Assembly (NCBI GenBank): GCA_965116695.1
Contig: OZ220706.1
Location: 5,270,001-5,334,000 of the forward strand
Direction of reading: 5' to 3'
DNA length: 64,000 nt
Source of the DNA: JAJDTT01 sp965116695
GTDB lineage: Bacteria; Acidobacteriota; UBA6911; RPQK01; JAJDTT01
Shown: positions 43,689 to 52,686 of the stretch, one piece after another
Numbering within the stretch: the first letter of the stretch is position 1
How the letters are laid out: each line of letters starts with the position of its first letter
Notes under the pieces: generated by a model
Told to the model about the DNA's origin: nothing
Databases searched by the model: none
Seen by the model: the letters and a program-made list of their open reading frames with translations, nothing else
Made by a program: the position numbers and the translations under genes

Positions 43689-44555
43689 ATGAAAAACATC
43701 ACATCGTGCATTCTGATGATCATCGCACTGATCATTGCCTCCCCCACGCCGGCGATCGCACAGGTTTTCCCCTGGTGGGGTTTTGAAAGCGTCCTCGATG
43801 AGGTTCAGGACCGCGGCACATTGAAAGTCGGCCTGGGCCTGTTCGATCCCTGGACGGCCTGCAATGCGGACGGCGAACTAGTGGGGTTCGAGATCGACGT
43901 CGCGAAAAAATTAGCCGGGGATATGGGGGTTGAGGTTGAATTTGTGCGGACGAATTGGAACTACGTCATGTCGGCGCTGATCGCCGAGGATTTTGACGCC
44001 ATCGTCAGTGGCATGACGATGCTTTCATCACGCAATCTCAGGATCAATTTCACTTCTACGTACAACCATTCCGGTATCTACGTCGTGGCCAATATGGAGC
44101 AGACCGCCGACTTGGAAACGCTGGAAGATTACAACAACTCCGATGTCACGTTTGCGACCCGGAGAGGTTTCTCGGCGATCCCCAGGATCGAGAATATATT
44201 TCCTGATGCCATGATCCTGCTGTATGACACCGACACCGAGGTCATTGAGGCTGTCGTTAACGGTGTGGCCGATGCTGCGGCAGCGTACGCGACGACACGG
44301 CTGACGTGGGTTGAAGAAAACCCCGATACTTTGCACCTGCCCTTCGATGAGCCGTTTTCCCGTGAACCGGCGGCGATGGCCGTACGCAAAGGTGATCTCG
44401 ACATCTTAAATTTCCTTAATAGCTGGATAACGATTAACCAGGCCAATGGTTGGCTCGAACAACGCCGCCAATATTGGTTCGATACCCTCGAGTGGCGAGA
44501 CCAGGTCGCTACCGATCCGGAGACCATCGAAGCGTGCGAAGGATCGTTCCAGTGA
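43689..44555 (+). CDS. Amino-acid-type ABC substrate-binding protein, orphan
   Basis: 288-residue periplasmic protein of the SBP_bac_3 family. Signal peptide (LMIIALIIASPTPAIA), then VLDEVQDRGTLKVGLGLFDP, the ligand-binding GELVGFEIDVAKKLAGDMG, and VSGMTMLSSRNLRINFTSTY and a hinge region near GVADAAAAYATTRL. It binds an amino acid or opine-like ligand. No permease or ATPase gene is adjacent, unlike most members. Codon use is less GC-rich than the neighbours (frequent TTA, AAT, GTT, GAT), suggesting recent transfer. ATG 43689 follows GAAGGAG. Flanked by 259 bp upstream and 227 bp downstream without genes. Confidence 0.87.
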   Translation: MKNITSCILMIIALIIASPTPAIAQVFPWWGFESVLDEVQDRGTLKVGLGLFDPWTACNADGELVGFEIDVAKKLAGDMGVEVEFVRTNWNYVMSALIAEDFDAIVSGMTMLSSRNLRINFTSTYNHSGIYVVANMEQTADLETLEDYNNSDVTFATRRGFSAIPRIENIFPDAMILLYDTDTEVIEAVVNGVADAAAAYATTRLTWVEENPDTLHLPFDEPFSREPAAMAVRKGDLDILNFLNSWITINQANGWLEQRRQYWFDTLEWRDQVATDPETIEACEGSFQ

Positions 44556-44782
44556 ACGGAGGGCTCATCGCGTGTCCGCGGGGGAAGGGCTGTGACATCT
44601 CTTGCGACCAGGATTGACGACAGGTCCGCACTCCCCTCGCGGATGGATGGTCCGGGTGTGATGTAGCGTCCTTTTGCGGGCTGGCGGGATCCGCATGGTG
44701 CTGTATTTTTCGCGAATGTAGGGATAAACATCCATCGTCCGGATTCCAGGACATCCCGGGCCCCAGATCCAACGAATTCAGA

Positions 44783-46336
44783 TCAATCGCCAAAACGAAA
44801 CGAAAAGAGCCTGCTCCGTTCCAGGTGGAACTTCAGCACGATGGGGCGCCCTTTCAGGCGGCTGACGTCCGAGCCCTGGTTCCACTTCACCGTATGCCGC
44901 AGGTTGTCGCTCTTGACCGCCACCGCGTCTTTCCGGCCGAATCCCGCTATTGTTGACCCCCCGGGATCCAGGATCTCGACCGCCAGCGACCCTTGGCTGG
45001 CATCGGCGTTGACGACGAGCTGGCTTCCGGACATCCGGACCGGCTTGGTGGTCAGGACTCCGCTTCCGGCGTCGATGGACACGAAACCGTCCAGGCGGAG
45101 TTTCGCCAGGCCCACCTTGCCCCCCTGGACCTCTTCCCGGCGGGTCGCCCAGTGGAGGCCGCGGAACCCGATGTAGTAGATCCAGATCTCGTCTTCCACC
45201 ACCAGCGGGTGCTGCATCACGAAGATCATGCTGCGGTCGAAGGCATCGGGCCCGGTTCCCAGAGGCAGGAAGACGTTGCGTCCTCCGGCGCGTTCCCAGG
45301 TCCGCCCGTCCCGGCTGAAAGCCAACTGGATGTCGACCGTGTCGAGCCAAACGGGTCCGGATTGGATCTGTTGCGAGGTGGCGGTCTCCAGTCCGGGCAG
45401 CGTGTGGTAGACCGCGATGAAGCCGAAGTACACGTCACCGTACGGCATCCACTCCATGTTGTAGAACTGCTGGTTCCAGGGCGGATCGTCCCGGTCGGCG
45501 CTCATGATCACGCCCCGGGACTCCCATTTGAGGAAGTCGTCGCTCTCGCTCTGCAGGACCTCCCGCCGCAGGAAGCTTCCCTCCGCGCCGGGCCACAGGT
45601 CGTCGCGAAGGTCCCGGCGAACCTTCCAGTCCGGGGGAAGGTAGACGGGATTGACCCGGGTGTGGGCGACGTAGGTGCCCAATCGAGGATCCCACATCAC
45701 CGAATTGGGGCTGTCGGCCATGGGAATCACCGGTTTGTCGGTGGCCCGCTTCCAGTGAATCCCATCCGCGGAGAAGGCGATTCCGATGCCGTTGCCGGAG
45801 GTTCCCAGTCCCGGAGAATCGTGCAGGTGGTAGATCATCTTGTAGCGGCGTGCCGGGTTGGTTTCGATCTCATCCTTGAAGACGCCACCTGCTACCTCGC
45901 CCCTTCCGGCGGTGAAGACCAGGTTGTTGTCCTTGGATCCCTGGTGTTCCATCAAACCCAGCTTGGGCAGATCCCAGTGGATGCCGTCCTTCGAGGTGGC
46001 GTAGGCGAGGAAGACCTTGCTCCAGTCGTAGACGGCCGCGTCGTACCACATCTTGAAGAGCTGCTCTTCGGCGTCGTAGATGACGTTCCCCATGACGACG
46101 ACCAGATCCTGGCCTCCGGGCTTCTGTTCCGGCTCCAGAGCGAGAATCGGATTCCCCTCGTACTTCACCGGCTGATTCAGCACCCGGAAGGCCCGCTCCA
46201 TGGAGCCGATGACGGCGTCGTCGACGAACAGTTGCCTGGTGGTCCCGACATCCACCGCCCCGTCCGAATGCCTGGCCCAACCCGGGCTTGTCAGGAGCGC
46301 GGTAAGAACCGTCGTCAGCAACAGCTTCTTGATCAT
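44783..46336 (-). CDS. Secreted five-bladed-propeller glycosidase-like protein
   Basis: 517-residue exported protein with signal (LLLTTVLTALLTSPGWA). The repeated pattern of MWYDAAVYD, SKDGIHWDLP, FSADGIHWKR, WDPRLGTYVAHTR, FSRDGRTWER and IYYIGFRG fits the GH43/GH32 clan-type five-bladed propeller, often annotated as glycosyl hydrolase in this phylum. The three acidic catalytic residues cannot be assigned with certainty. A beta-rich C-terminal domain (about 420-517) follows. Start ATG at 46336; an upstream in-frame ATG (46375) adds 13 hydrophilic residues. It lies downstream of the phytanoyl-CoA dioxygenase gene on the same strand, about 100 bp away. Confidence 0.75.
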   Translation of the reverse strand: MIKKLLLTTVLTALLTSPGWARHSDGAVDVGTTRQLFVDDAVIGSMERAFRVLNQPVKYEGNPILALEPEQKPGGQDLVVVMGNVIYDAEEQLFKMWYDAAVYDWSKVFLAYATSKDGIHWDLPKLGLMEHQGSKDNNLVFTAGRGEVAGGVFKDEIETNPARRYKMIYHLHDSPGLGTSGNGIGIAFSADGIHWKRATDKPVIPMADSPNSVMWDPRLGTYVAHTRVNPVYLPPDWKVRRDLRDDLWPGAEGSFLRREVLQSESDDFLKWESRGVIMSADRDDPPWNQQFYNMEWMPYGDVYFGFIAVYHTLPGLETATSQQIQSGPVWLDTVDIQLAFSRDGRTWERAGGRNVFLPLGTGPDAFDRSMIFVMQHPLVVEDEIWIYYIGFRGLHWATRREEVQGGKVGLAKLRLDGFVSIDAGSGVLTTKPVRMSGSQLVVNADASQGSLAVEILDPGGSTIAGFGRKDAVAVKSDNLRHTVKWNQGSDVSRLKGRPIVLKFHLERSRLFSFRFGD

Positions 46337-46438
46337 GATTCCCGATTTCCTTTCGTGAACGAGAAGGGGGGACATCCTTGTCTCCCATTCTCCCCGGAAT
46401 CGGCGGTTGGGAAACTGCCGCTCCCCGGAGGCGGAGTA

Positions 46439-47326
46439 TCAACTCGCCAGTTTTTCCGGCATCGTCTTGCGTTTCCGGATCCGAAGCGGGATCCGGAAGT
46501 TGGCGTCGGCGTCCGAATCGGTTCCCGTCTCCCGAGCCAGGAAGAGGGGCACGTCCTCCGCCGGGGGATTGGTTCGATCATGGGCCGTGGGAAAGCTGCG
46601 CATGATGATCCGCTGCTCACGGTTCAGCGTCTCGATCCACTGGGGATCGCATTGCCGCCGGTCTCCCTCCCAGAGCCAGGAGGGGCAGTAACTCACGAAC
46701 ATGTTCTTTCGGATCGTGTCTGAATGGTTGACGTCGACCCGGTGCCAAGTCCCGCAGTGCATCACCGTCATGCTTCCGGCAGGAACCACCAGGGGGACTT
46801 CCCCCAGGACGCTCTCGTGGGTGTAGTACTGCTCGAATTCCTGGTTTCGATGACTTCCCGGCATGTAGATGAAGTTGCCCATTCCGGCATGGGGCAGATC
46901 GGTGAGCCAGAGGCCGATACAGAGGCGCAGAGGAAGTTCCGTGGAAAATACGGCGTAGGGCGTGGGCCGGGGCGAGTCCGGGTGCCACATGGACTCGTCC
47001 TTGTAGTCCGGAGGCCGAATGAAGATATCGGAGCGGTGGAGCTTCAAGAGCTCGCCGTAGAGATCGTAGCCGTAGCCCACGTGGCGGGGGTGATCGATGA
47101 GCTCGCTCAGAACCGGATCGGCGGCGACGCAGTGAGGCTGCCGAAAATCCTTGCCGGGAGCATAGTTCGGATCAGTGGCGGCAACCCGGTCGATGGCCTC
47201 GATATAGCGTTCCACGTCTTCTTGGGGAATGGCGTTTTCGAAGACCAGAATCCCGTTTTCCTGGAATTCTTCCCATTGATCCGGAGTGAAACCGGGTGGC
47301 GCCACACGGTACGGGTACTCTGTCAC
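46439..47326 (-). CDS. Phytanoyl-CoA dioxygenase (PhyH) family protein
   Basis: 295-residue Fe(II)/2-oxoglutarate-dependent dioxygenase. The H-x-D of MWHPDSPRP, the distal His in WHRVDVNHSDTIRKNMF and the Arg shortly after it form the usual iron and 2-oxoglutarate site. The N-terminal GYYVFENAIPQEDV-type block (GILVFENAIPQEDVERY) is present. The start is GTG at 47324-47326, with AAGGAGA seven bases upstream; longer starts lie in sequence without a binding site. The substrate is unknown; secondary metabolites or lipids are typical. Divergent from the propeller/cytochrome gene at 47401. Confidence 0.88.
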   Translation of the reverse strand: MTEYPYRVAPPGFTPDQWEEFQENGILVFENAIPQEDVERYIEAIDRVAATDPNYAPGKDFRQPHCVAADPVLSELIDHPRHVGYGYDLYGELLKLHRSDIFIRPPDYKDESMWHPDSPRPTPYAVFSTELPLRLCIGLWLTDLPHAGMGNFIYMPGSHRNQEFEQYYTHESVLGEVPLVVPAGSMTVMHCGTWHRVDVNHSDTIRKNMFVSYCPSWLWEGDRRQCDPQWIETLNREQRIIMRSFPTAHDRTNPPAEDVPLFLARETGTDSDADANFRIPLRIRKRKTMPEKLAS

Positions 47327-47400
47327 GTGAGTCTCTCCTTGCAATTGGGGGTATCCTAGCAGTCTGCGGCGAAAGTTAAAGCAAAGGTGACTGGAATCTA

Positions 47401-50040
47401 ATGTCTGGGGTTTCACTCAAGGGTCATCCGGATGGCTGCCGCCGGTGCTTCGTCGCCATTGTCATCTGGATCGTGTCCGGCGTGTCCTTTTCCTGTCAGA
47501 GTCCGCCTGATCATTCCCGCCATGGGGGTGCCGAACCGACTCACGACCGAGGTCTTCTGGAAGTCTCCCGGCAGCTTCAGGTGCCGGATGGATTCGAGGT
47601 GGAGCTGGTCTATTCGGTGCCACTGGAGGAACAGGGTTCCTGGGTGGCGTTGACGCCGGATTCCGCAGGGCGGCTGATCACTTCCGATCAGTTCGGAGGC
47701 CTATACCGGGTGACTCCCGGAGATGGAGATTCGGTCACGGAAGTCGAAAAACTGGATCTTCCCATCGGCCACGCCCAAGGGCTTCTCTACGCTTATGACA
47801 GCCTCTATGTCACGGTCAACCTGTACCGGACCTCCAAGGAGAAGGTGGCTGAGGGCAGCGGCTTCTACCGGGTACTGGATACGGACGGCGATGACCGGTT
47901 CGACCAGGTCAAGCTGCTGAAGAAACTGGAGGCCGTGGACAACGAGAACGGGCATGGCGAGCACGGTCCCCACGCCGCGGTGCTCGGCCCCGACGGTCTC
48001 ATCTATCTCGTTGCGGGAAACGGCACCAAGGTTCCGGAAGGGTTGGCGCCCACTTCTCCGTTCCGGAATTGGGCCAACGATCTGCTGATTCCCCCCGAGC
48101 CGGGATTCGTGCCGGCCGGCTGGGTGGCGCGTACCGACGAAACGGGTTCGGTCTGGGAGTTGGTTGCCGGCGGTTTCCGGAACCCCTACGACCTGGCGTT
48201 CAACGCAGAGGGCGAGCTGTTCGCCTACGATGCGGACAGCGAGGCCTCCATCGGCAAGCCCTGGTACCGGCCCACTCGCATCAACCAGGTGGTTTCGGGA
48301 GGGGAGTATGGCTGGCGCTACGACAGCGGGCGTTGGGTGCCCTACGGAAAGTGGCCTGAACACTACCCGGACAGTGTCGGCAGCGTGGTCGATGTCGGGT
48401 ACGGGTCGCCGACCGGCCTGGTTTTTGGAACCGGCGCTCGTTTTCCGGCCCGGTATCAGCGGGCGTTGTTTGCGTGCGATTGGGCGTCGGGGAAGATCTA
48501 TGCGGTTCACCTGAAGCCGCAGGGGGCGGGCTATACGGCGGCCTTGGAGCCGTTCCTGTCGGGAAGCGCCGTGCCGGTGACCGACATCGTGGTCAATCGG
48601 GATGGAGACCTGTATTTCACAGTGGGCGGGAGGGAGGCCAAGTCGGGTCTTTTTCGAATCCGCTACCGGGGAGACGAGGTCACTGATCCGGCCGGTCCGG
48701 TCGACCATCCCGCAGCCGAGCGGGCACGTCGAATCCGAAGGCGTTTGGAGCAGTTCCATGACCGGGAGGACGCGCGCGCGGTGGGGGAGGCGTGGCCTCA
48801 TCTGGGCAGTCCGGACCGCGCACTCCGGTATGCGGCGCGTGTGGCCATCGAGCGCCAGGATCCTGCCCAGTGGCGGGAACGAGCGCTGCGCGAGAACGAT
48901 ACCGTCGCGACGATCCAGGCCATGCTGGCCCTGGCACGAACCGGCCGTTCAGAGCTGCAGGAACCGGTCTTGGGAAGGCTCGGCCTGCTCCCCCTGGAGC
49001 AACTTCCCGAGGATCAGCTTCTGGAGGCGCTTCGCGCCTACAGCCTGGCGTTTATCCGGATGGGCGGCCCGCGCACCGCATTCGGCCGACAGGCCGCCGA
49101 ACGGCTCGGACGCCTCTTTCCCTCCTCCAGCCGAACACTGAACCACGAACTCTGCCGCCTGTTGGTCTATTTGAAGGATCCGGGTGTCATCGAAAAGTCG
49201 TTGAGCATGATCGCCACCGGTGGGAGGCAAGACAAGCTGTTTTATTTCGCCACGTTGAGTCACCTCGGAGAGGGTTGGACGCTGGCGCAGCGCCAAACCT
49301 ACTTCCGCGCCTTGAATGCGGCCCAGGGAGAATATTTTCGTGCCGAGAAGGCATCCGGGAGGAAAGGTCTCAACCGCCGTTTCATCTACGCGATTCAGAG
49401 CCTGCGAGAGTCTGCCGTTGAAACCCTCGACGCCGAGGAACTCGATGCACTGGAGGAGATCATCGAAGATCGATCGTTCATGACGGCGGCTGACGAGGGA
49501 CCGGTCCGTGGATTCGTGCGTGCTTGGCGGGTTGCCGACTTTCTGCCTCTGCTCAAGCAGGTGGCAAGCGGCCGGTCCTACGAGAACGGAAAGTCCGTCT
49601 ACGAGGCGGCGGAGTGCGCCCGGTGTCATCGCTTTGACGACCAGGGAGGCTCCACGGGGCCGGACATCACCACCGTCGGGAATCGATTCGATGTCGAGTA
49701 TCTGCTGGAAGCGCTGCTCGATCCCTCCAAGGTGGTCGCCGACCGTTTCTTCAACGAGTCGGTCAAGATGGACGACGGCCGCATTCTTGTGGGCCGGGTC
49801 GTCTACGACGATGGGAAACTGCTGCGGCTGCGCCAGGATCCGTTCAGCCAGAAGGTCACCGAAGTCGCTACGGACCGGGTGGAGTCCCGCACCGTCTCGC
49901 GAATCTCGGAAATGCCCGAAGGATTGCTTGATATCCTCACCGAGGAAGAGGTTCTGGATTTGGTCGCCTACGTCAGGTCGGCCGGAGATCCGGAAGATCC
50001 CGCGTTCCGCCCACTGCATCCGAAACCTGAGGAGCCCTGA
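47401..50040 (+). CDS. PVC-type heme-binding propeller/cytochrome c protein
   Basis: 879-residue exported protein. Signal ends at a Cys (GVSFSC), so it may be a lipoprotein although the lipobox is imperfect. Residues about 60-430 form a propeller of the sugar-dehydrogenase/NHL type (SWVALTPDSAGRLITSDQFG, GPHAAVLGPDGLIYLVAGNG, VVSGGEYGWRYDSG). A helical HEAT-like region follows (about 440-700). A C-terminal mono-heme cytochrome c has C739-AR-C742-H743 and GPDITTVGNRFD. Membrane-bound dehydrogenase-domain proteins of this type are common in Planctomycetota. It may oxidise a sugar or alcohol and pass electrons to the heme. Next gene overlaps by 1 bp. Confidence 0.88.
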   Translation: MSGVSLKGHPDGCRRCFVAIVIWIVSGVSFSCQSPPDHSRHGGAEPTHDRGLLEVSRQLQVPDGFEVELVYSVPLEEQGSWVALTPDSAGRLITSDQFGGLYRVTPGDGDSVTEVEKLDLPIGHAQGLLYAYDSLYVTVNLYRTSKEKVAEGSGFYRVLDTDGDDRFDQVKLLKKLEAVDNENGHGEHGPHAAVLGPDGLIYLVAGNGTKVPEGLAPTSPFRNWANDLLIPPEPGFVPAGWVARTDETGSVWELVAGGFRNPYDLAFNAEGELFAYDADSEASIGKPWYRPTRINQVVSGGEYGWRYDSGRWVPYGKWPEHYPDSVGSVVDVGYGSPTGLVFGTGARFPARYQRALFACDWASGKIYAVHLKPQGAGYTAALEPFLSGSAVPVTDIVVNRDGDLYFTVGGREAKSGLFRIRYRGDEVTDPAGPVDHPAAERARRIRRRLEQFHDREDARAVGEAWPHLGSPDRALRYAARVAIERQDPAQWRERALRENDTVATIQAMLALARTGRSELQEPVLGRLGLLPLEQLPEDQLLEALRAYSLAFIRMGGPRTAFGRQAAERLGRLFPSSSRTLNHELCRLLVYLKDPGVIEKSLSMIATGGRQDKLFYFATLSHLGEGWTLAQRQTYFRALNAAQGEYFRAEKASGRKGLNRRFIYAIQSLRESAVETLDAEELDALEEIIEDRSFMTAADEGPVRGFVRAWRVADFLPLLKQVASGRSYENGKSVYEAAECARCHRFDDQGGSTGPDITTVGNRFDVEYLLEALLDPSKVVADRFFNESVKMDDGRILVGRVVYDDGKLLRLRQDPFSQKVTEVATDRVESRTVSRISEMPEGLLDILTEEEVLDLVAYVRSAGDPEDPAFRPLHPKPEEP

Positions 50041-50666
50041 TGCGAATTCTGACATTGCTGTTTGTGGCCGCCGGCCTGGTGGGGGCTCCCGGCTGCGCGG
50101 AGCCGTCGGACGGTTCGCCACCCGCCGGATTCACCAAGCTGTTCAACGGCCGCGATCTGACCGGTTGGAAAGATGACGGCAGCGGGCACTGGGGGGCCGA
50201 GGACGGCATGATCGTTTACGACGGCGGAGGCTGGCAGCCGGCCCCTGATACGGTGTTCGAGCGCAATCTGCGCACCGAAAAGGAGTACGGCGATTTCGTT
50301 CTGCTCATCGATTGGAAGATCGAGAAAGACGGCAACAGCGGAATCTATCTGCGTGGCGAGCTCCAAGTGGAAATCTGGGACAGAACGGCGGAGGTGTACT
50401 CATCTCCCCACGGGTCGGGTGGAATCGTCGGTTACACCGCCAACGACCGCGTCCCGCTGCGCACGGTCGACCGTCCGTTGGGAGAGTGGAACCACTTCAA
50501 GATTCGCGTCGAGAATGAGACGGTCACCGTCCATCTCAATGGCCATCTCGTGATCGACAGGTATGCGGCCGATTTCAAGCGGGTCAAAGGGCCCATCGTT
50601 CTCCAGCATCATGGTTGGCCCTTGTGGTTCAAGAACATATACGTCAAGGAGTTGGACGAGAATTGA
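50040..50666 (+). CDS. DUF1080 (3-keto-disaccharide hydrolase-like) lipoprotein
   Basis: 208-residue lipoprotein (lipobox GAPGC, Cys about 19). Its DUF1080 domain shows GFTKLFNGRDLTGWKDDGSG, EKEYGDFVLLIDWKIEKDGNSGIYLRGE-type blocks and the terminal LQHHGWPLWFKNIYVKEL. The fold is a concanavalin-like sandwich. The family has been linked to 3-keto-glycoside hydrolysis and is often next to Gfo/Idh/MocA or propeller/cytochrome genes. The ATG at 50040 overlaps the preceding stop by 1 bp (TGATG), so translation is coupled and the two proteins probably work on the same substrate. Confidence 0.9.
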   Translation: MRILTLLFVAAGLVGAPGCAEPSDGSPPAGFTKLFNGRDLTGWKDDGSGHWGAEDGMIVYDGGGWQPAPDTVFERNLRTEKEYGDFVLLIDWKIEKDGNSGIYLRGELQVEIWDRTAEVYSSPHGSGGIVGYTANDRVPLRTVDRPLGEWNHFKIRVENETVTVHLNGHLVIDRYAADFKRVKGPIVLQHHGWPLWFKNIYVKELDEN

Positions 50667-50728
50667 CGAAAGCTGAGGCCGGATCGGACCGTAGACGCTC
50701 CAGTGCTCTCGCGTTTGCCGGACCCGAG

Positions 50729-50737
50729 TGGTATAAT
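50729..50737 (+). promoter_or_regulatory. Extended -10 promoter of the second PPC-PSD1-DUF1501 operon
   Basis: TG-G-TATAAT (50729-50737) is a perfect extended -10. No clear -35 is seen. The predicted start near 50744 leaves about 32 nt before the GTG at 50776. It mirrors the element at 15139-15147 before the paralogous operon. Confidence 0.55.
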
Positions 50738-50775
50738 CCAACACTAACCGAAAATCGTAAGCTTGAAAGCATCGA

Positions 50776-52686
50776 GTGGTGAAACCTCGGCGACATCCTG
50801 ACCGCCCCGGATTCCCGGAAATCCGTGCGTGTTTCTTCGGGGTGGCTTGTATCGCGTTGTTGTGTTTCATTCCGTCGGCTGGACGACTCCAAGCGCAATC
50901 TGCCGGCGACGAAGCCCCTGCCGAGCCGACGTTGATCTCGGTCTTTCCTCCCGGCGGGCAACAGGGGTCCGGGTTAGAACTCGAGATCCGGGGAGAAGCT
51001 CTGGACGGCGCCTATTCGCTCGTCTTCGGTTCCTCCGGCCTGGAGGCCCGGGTCGGCGAAGTCGAGATGATCGAGCCCCCCCAATTGGCGGGTCCGTATC
51101 CCAAAAAGGAGAAATCGCCCCCCTTCTTTCGTGTCACGGCGCGGCTTACCGTGGATTCGTCGGTTCCCGCCGGAACCCATCCGTTTCGATTGGTCTCTCA
51201 TCGAGGGGTTTCCAACGCGATTGACTTCCGGGTGGATGAAGCCGGCCTGATCAGTGAGATCGAGACCCCGCACCCGTCCGCCCGGCAGGCACAGGAAATC
51301 GACATCCCTGTCATCGTCAACGGCCGGATCGACGAGCATGGCGAATTGGACGTGTATGGGTTCGACGCGGTTGCCGGTCAGGAGCTGACTTTCGAAATCA
51401 CTCAGGCCGCGCACTTCGAGCCGCGCCTCGCCCTTTACCGGCCGACCGGGAGCTGGCTCGATCCCGACCGTCCCACTCGGCTGCTTTTCCGGGAGCAGTT
51501 GTCTACCGACCTGATTCCGCTTCGGCCCATTTACTCCTACCGGGTGGAGGAGTCGGGCCGCTATCTGGTCGAAGTCGGGTCGCTCTTGGGAAAAGGGGGC
51601 CCCGACTGTGGTTATCAGCTTCGGGTTCTGACCACCGGTCCGGCTCCGCGGGCCAGTTCCGAACCCGCTTGGACCGAACGGCACTTCACCCGGAAGATCG
51701 ACGGCGAGTGGACCGACCGTCTCCGTTCCCGGACGGTCCAGCAGGCGAATTCCGGTTCCCATCCCACGGAATCCGCCTCCGGCGCCGGGAGCCTGGCGGT
51801 GTCCCCCGATTCTCCTCGTTCGGCAGTGACGCCGGCTCCTAAGAGTCGGTCTCGCCTCCGGGAACAGGAGCCGAACGAGGTGCGCGGACAGGCCGTGCCG
51901 CTAGCCGTGGGAGATATCGTCGAAGGCAACATAGACGCGCCTGGCGACCGCGACACCTACGCGTTCGAGGGGGAGGCGGGAGCGGAACTGGTGTTCGAGA
52001 TCGAGACCTCCGGCGTGGAACCGCCCCATTTCAACCCGCGTCTGGAGCTTTTGGGAGGAGACGGCGAATCACTTCTGGCCAACGTTCACAAGCACGTGAC
52101 GGTCTACAACGGCGGTGGCATTCCCAGTAACTTTCTGAAGACGGTCGAACCCAAGATGACCTACACCCTGGAGCAGAGCGGCCGGTACTTCGTGGAGGTC
52201 AGCGACATCACCGCGCGGTACGGCGGTCCGGAATTCGGGTATCGGTTGCTGGTACGCGCCCCGATTCCCCACGTGGGCGCCATCGAAGCGGACCCGTCCG
52301 ACCGCATCAACCTGGTCCCGGGACGAGCCCGGAAACTGAGCATCGTCACGCATCAGGAGGAAGGGTTCTCCGGGGAAGTCCTCTTTGATTGTTCCAACCT
52401 GCCCCCCGGTGTCCGGGTTTTTCCGGGAGCCGATGTGGAGAACAAGAAGAGTAACGCCCCCATCAGCCAGCAGGAGGAAAACTTCCTGCCTGCCGTGCAG
52501 ACGACGACCCTGGTCCTACTGGCCGACCCGGATGCTGCAGTCACCCGCATGCCTTCATTGGTCCGCTTGAACGCCAGGCCTGTGGTCGGGGGCCGGGTTG
52601 GCGCAGACCTGCCCGTCGCGGAGATCCTGCTGATGGTGGTCGCGCCTTCCGGTCCGGATCAAGCTGCCGAGCAAGGGGGCTCATGA
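50776..52686 (+). CDS. Secreted PPC-domain protein of the second PPC-PSD1-DUF1501 operon
   Basis: 636-residue exported protein with signal peptide (FFGVACIALLCFIPSAGRLQA). Layout matches the 15.2-kb paralogue: Ig-like domain (ISVFPPGGQQGSGLELEIRG), two PPC domains (about 185-290, VYGFDAVAGQELTFEI; about 380-495, TYAFEGEAGAELVFEI), a Ser/Pro-rich linker between them (about 315-360), and a C-terminal beta domain. GTG-GTG start at 50776. It probably presents or anchors partner proteins outside the cell. The stop overlaps the PSD1 start by 4 bp (ATGA), so this operon is more compact than the first. Confidence 0.87.
   Translation: MVKPRRHPDRPGFPEIRACFFGVACIALLCFIPSAGRLQAQSAGDEAPAEPTLISVFPPGGQQGSGLELEIRGEALDGAYSLVFGSSGLEARVGEVEMIEPPQLAGPYPKKEKSPPFFRVTARLTVDSSVPAGTHPFRLVSHRGVSNAIDFRVDEAGLISEIETPHPSARQAQEIDIPVIVNGRIDEHGELDVYGFDAVAGQELTFEITQAAHFEPRLALYRPTGSWLDPDRPTRLLFREQLSTDLIPLRPIYSYRVEESGRYLVEVGSLLGKGGPDCGYQLRVLTTGPAPRASSEPAWTERHFTRKIDGEWTDRLRSRTVQQANSGSHPTESASGAGSLAVSPDSPRSAVTPAPKSRSRLREQEPNEVRGQAVPLAVGDIVEGNIDAPGDRDTYAFEGEAGAELVFEIETSGVEPPHFNPRLELLGGDGESLLANVHKHVTVYNGGGIPSNFLKTVEPKMTYTLEQSGRYFVEVSDITARYGGPEFGYRLLVRAPIPHVGAIEADPSDRINLVPGRARKLSIVTHQEEGFSGEVLFDCSNLPPGVRVFPGADVENKKSNAPISQQEENFLPAVQTTTLVLLADPDAAVTRMPSLVRLNARPVVGGRVGADLPVAEILLMVVAPSGPDQAAEQGGS

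Noticed and set aside
44509..44793. 94-codon minus frame in the gap after the orphan binding protein
   Set aside because: No domain, overlaps both neighbours, low hydrophobic order, no ribosome site.
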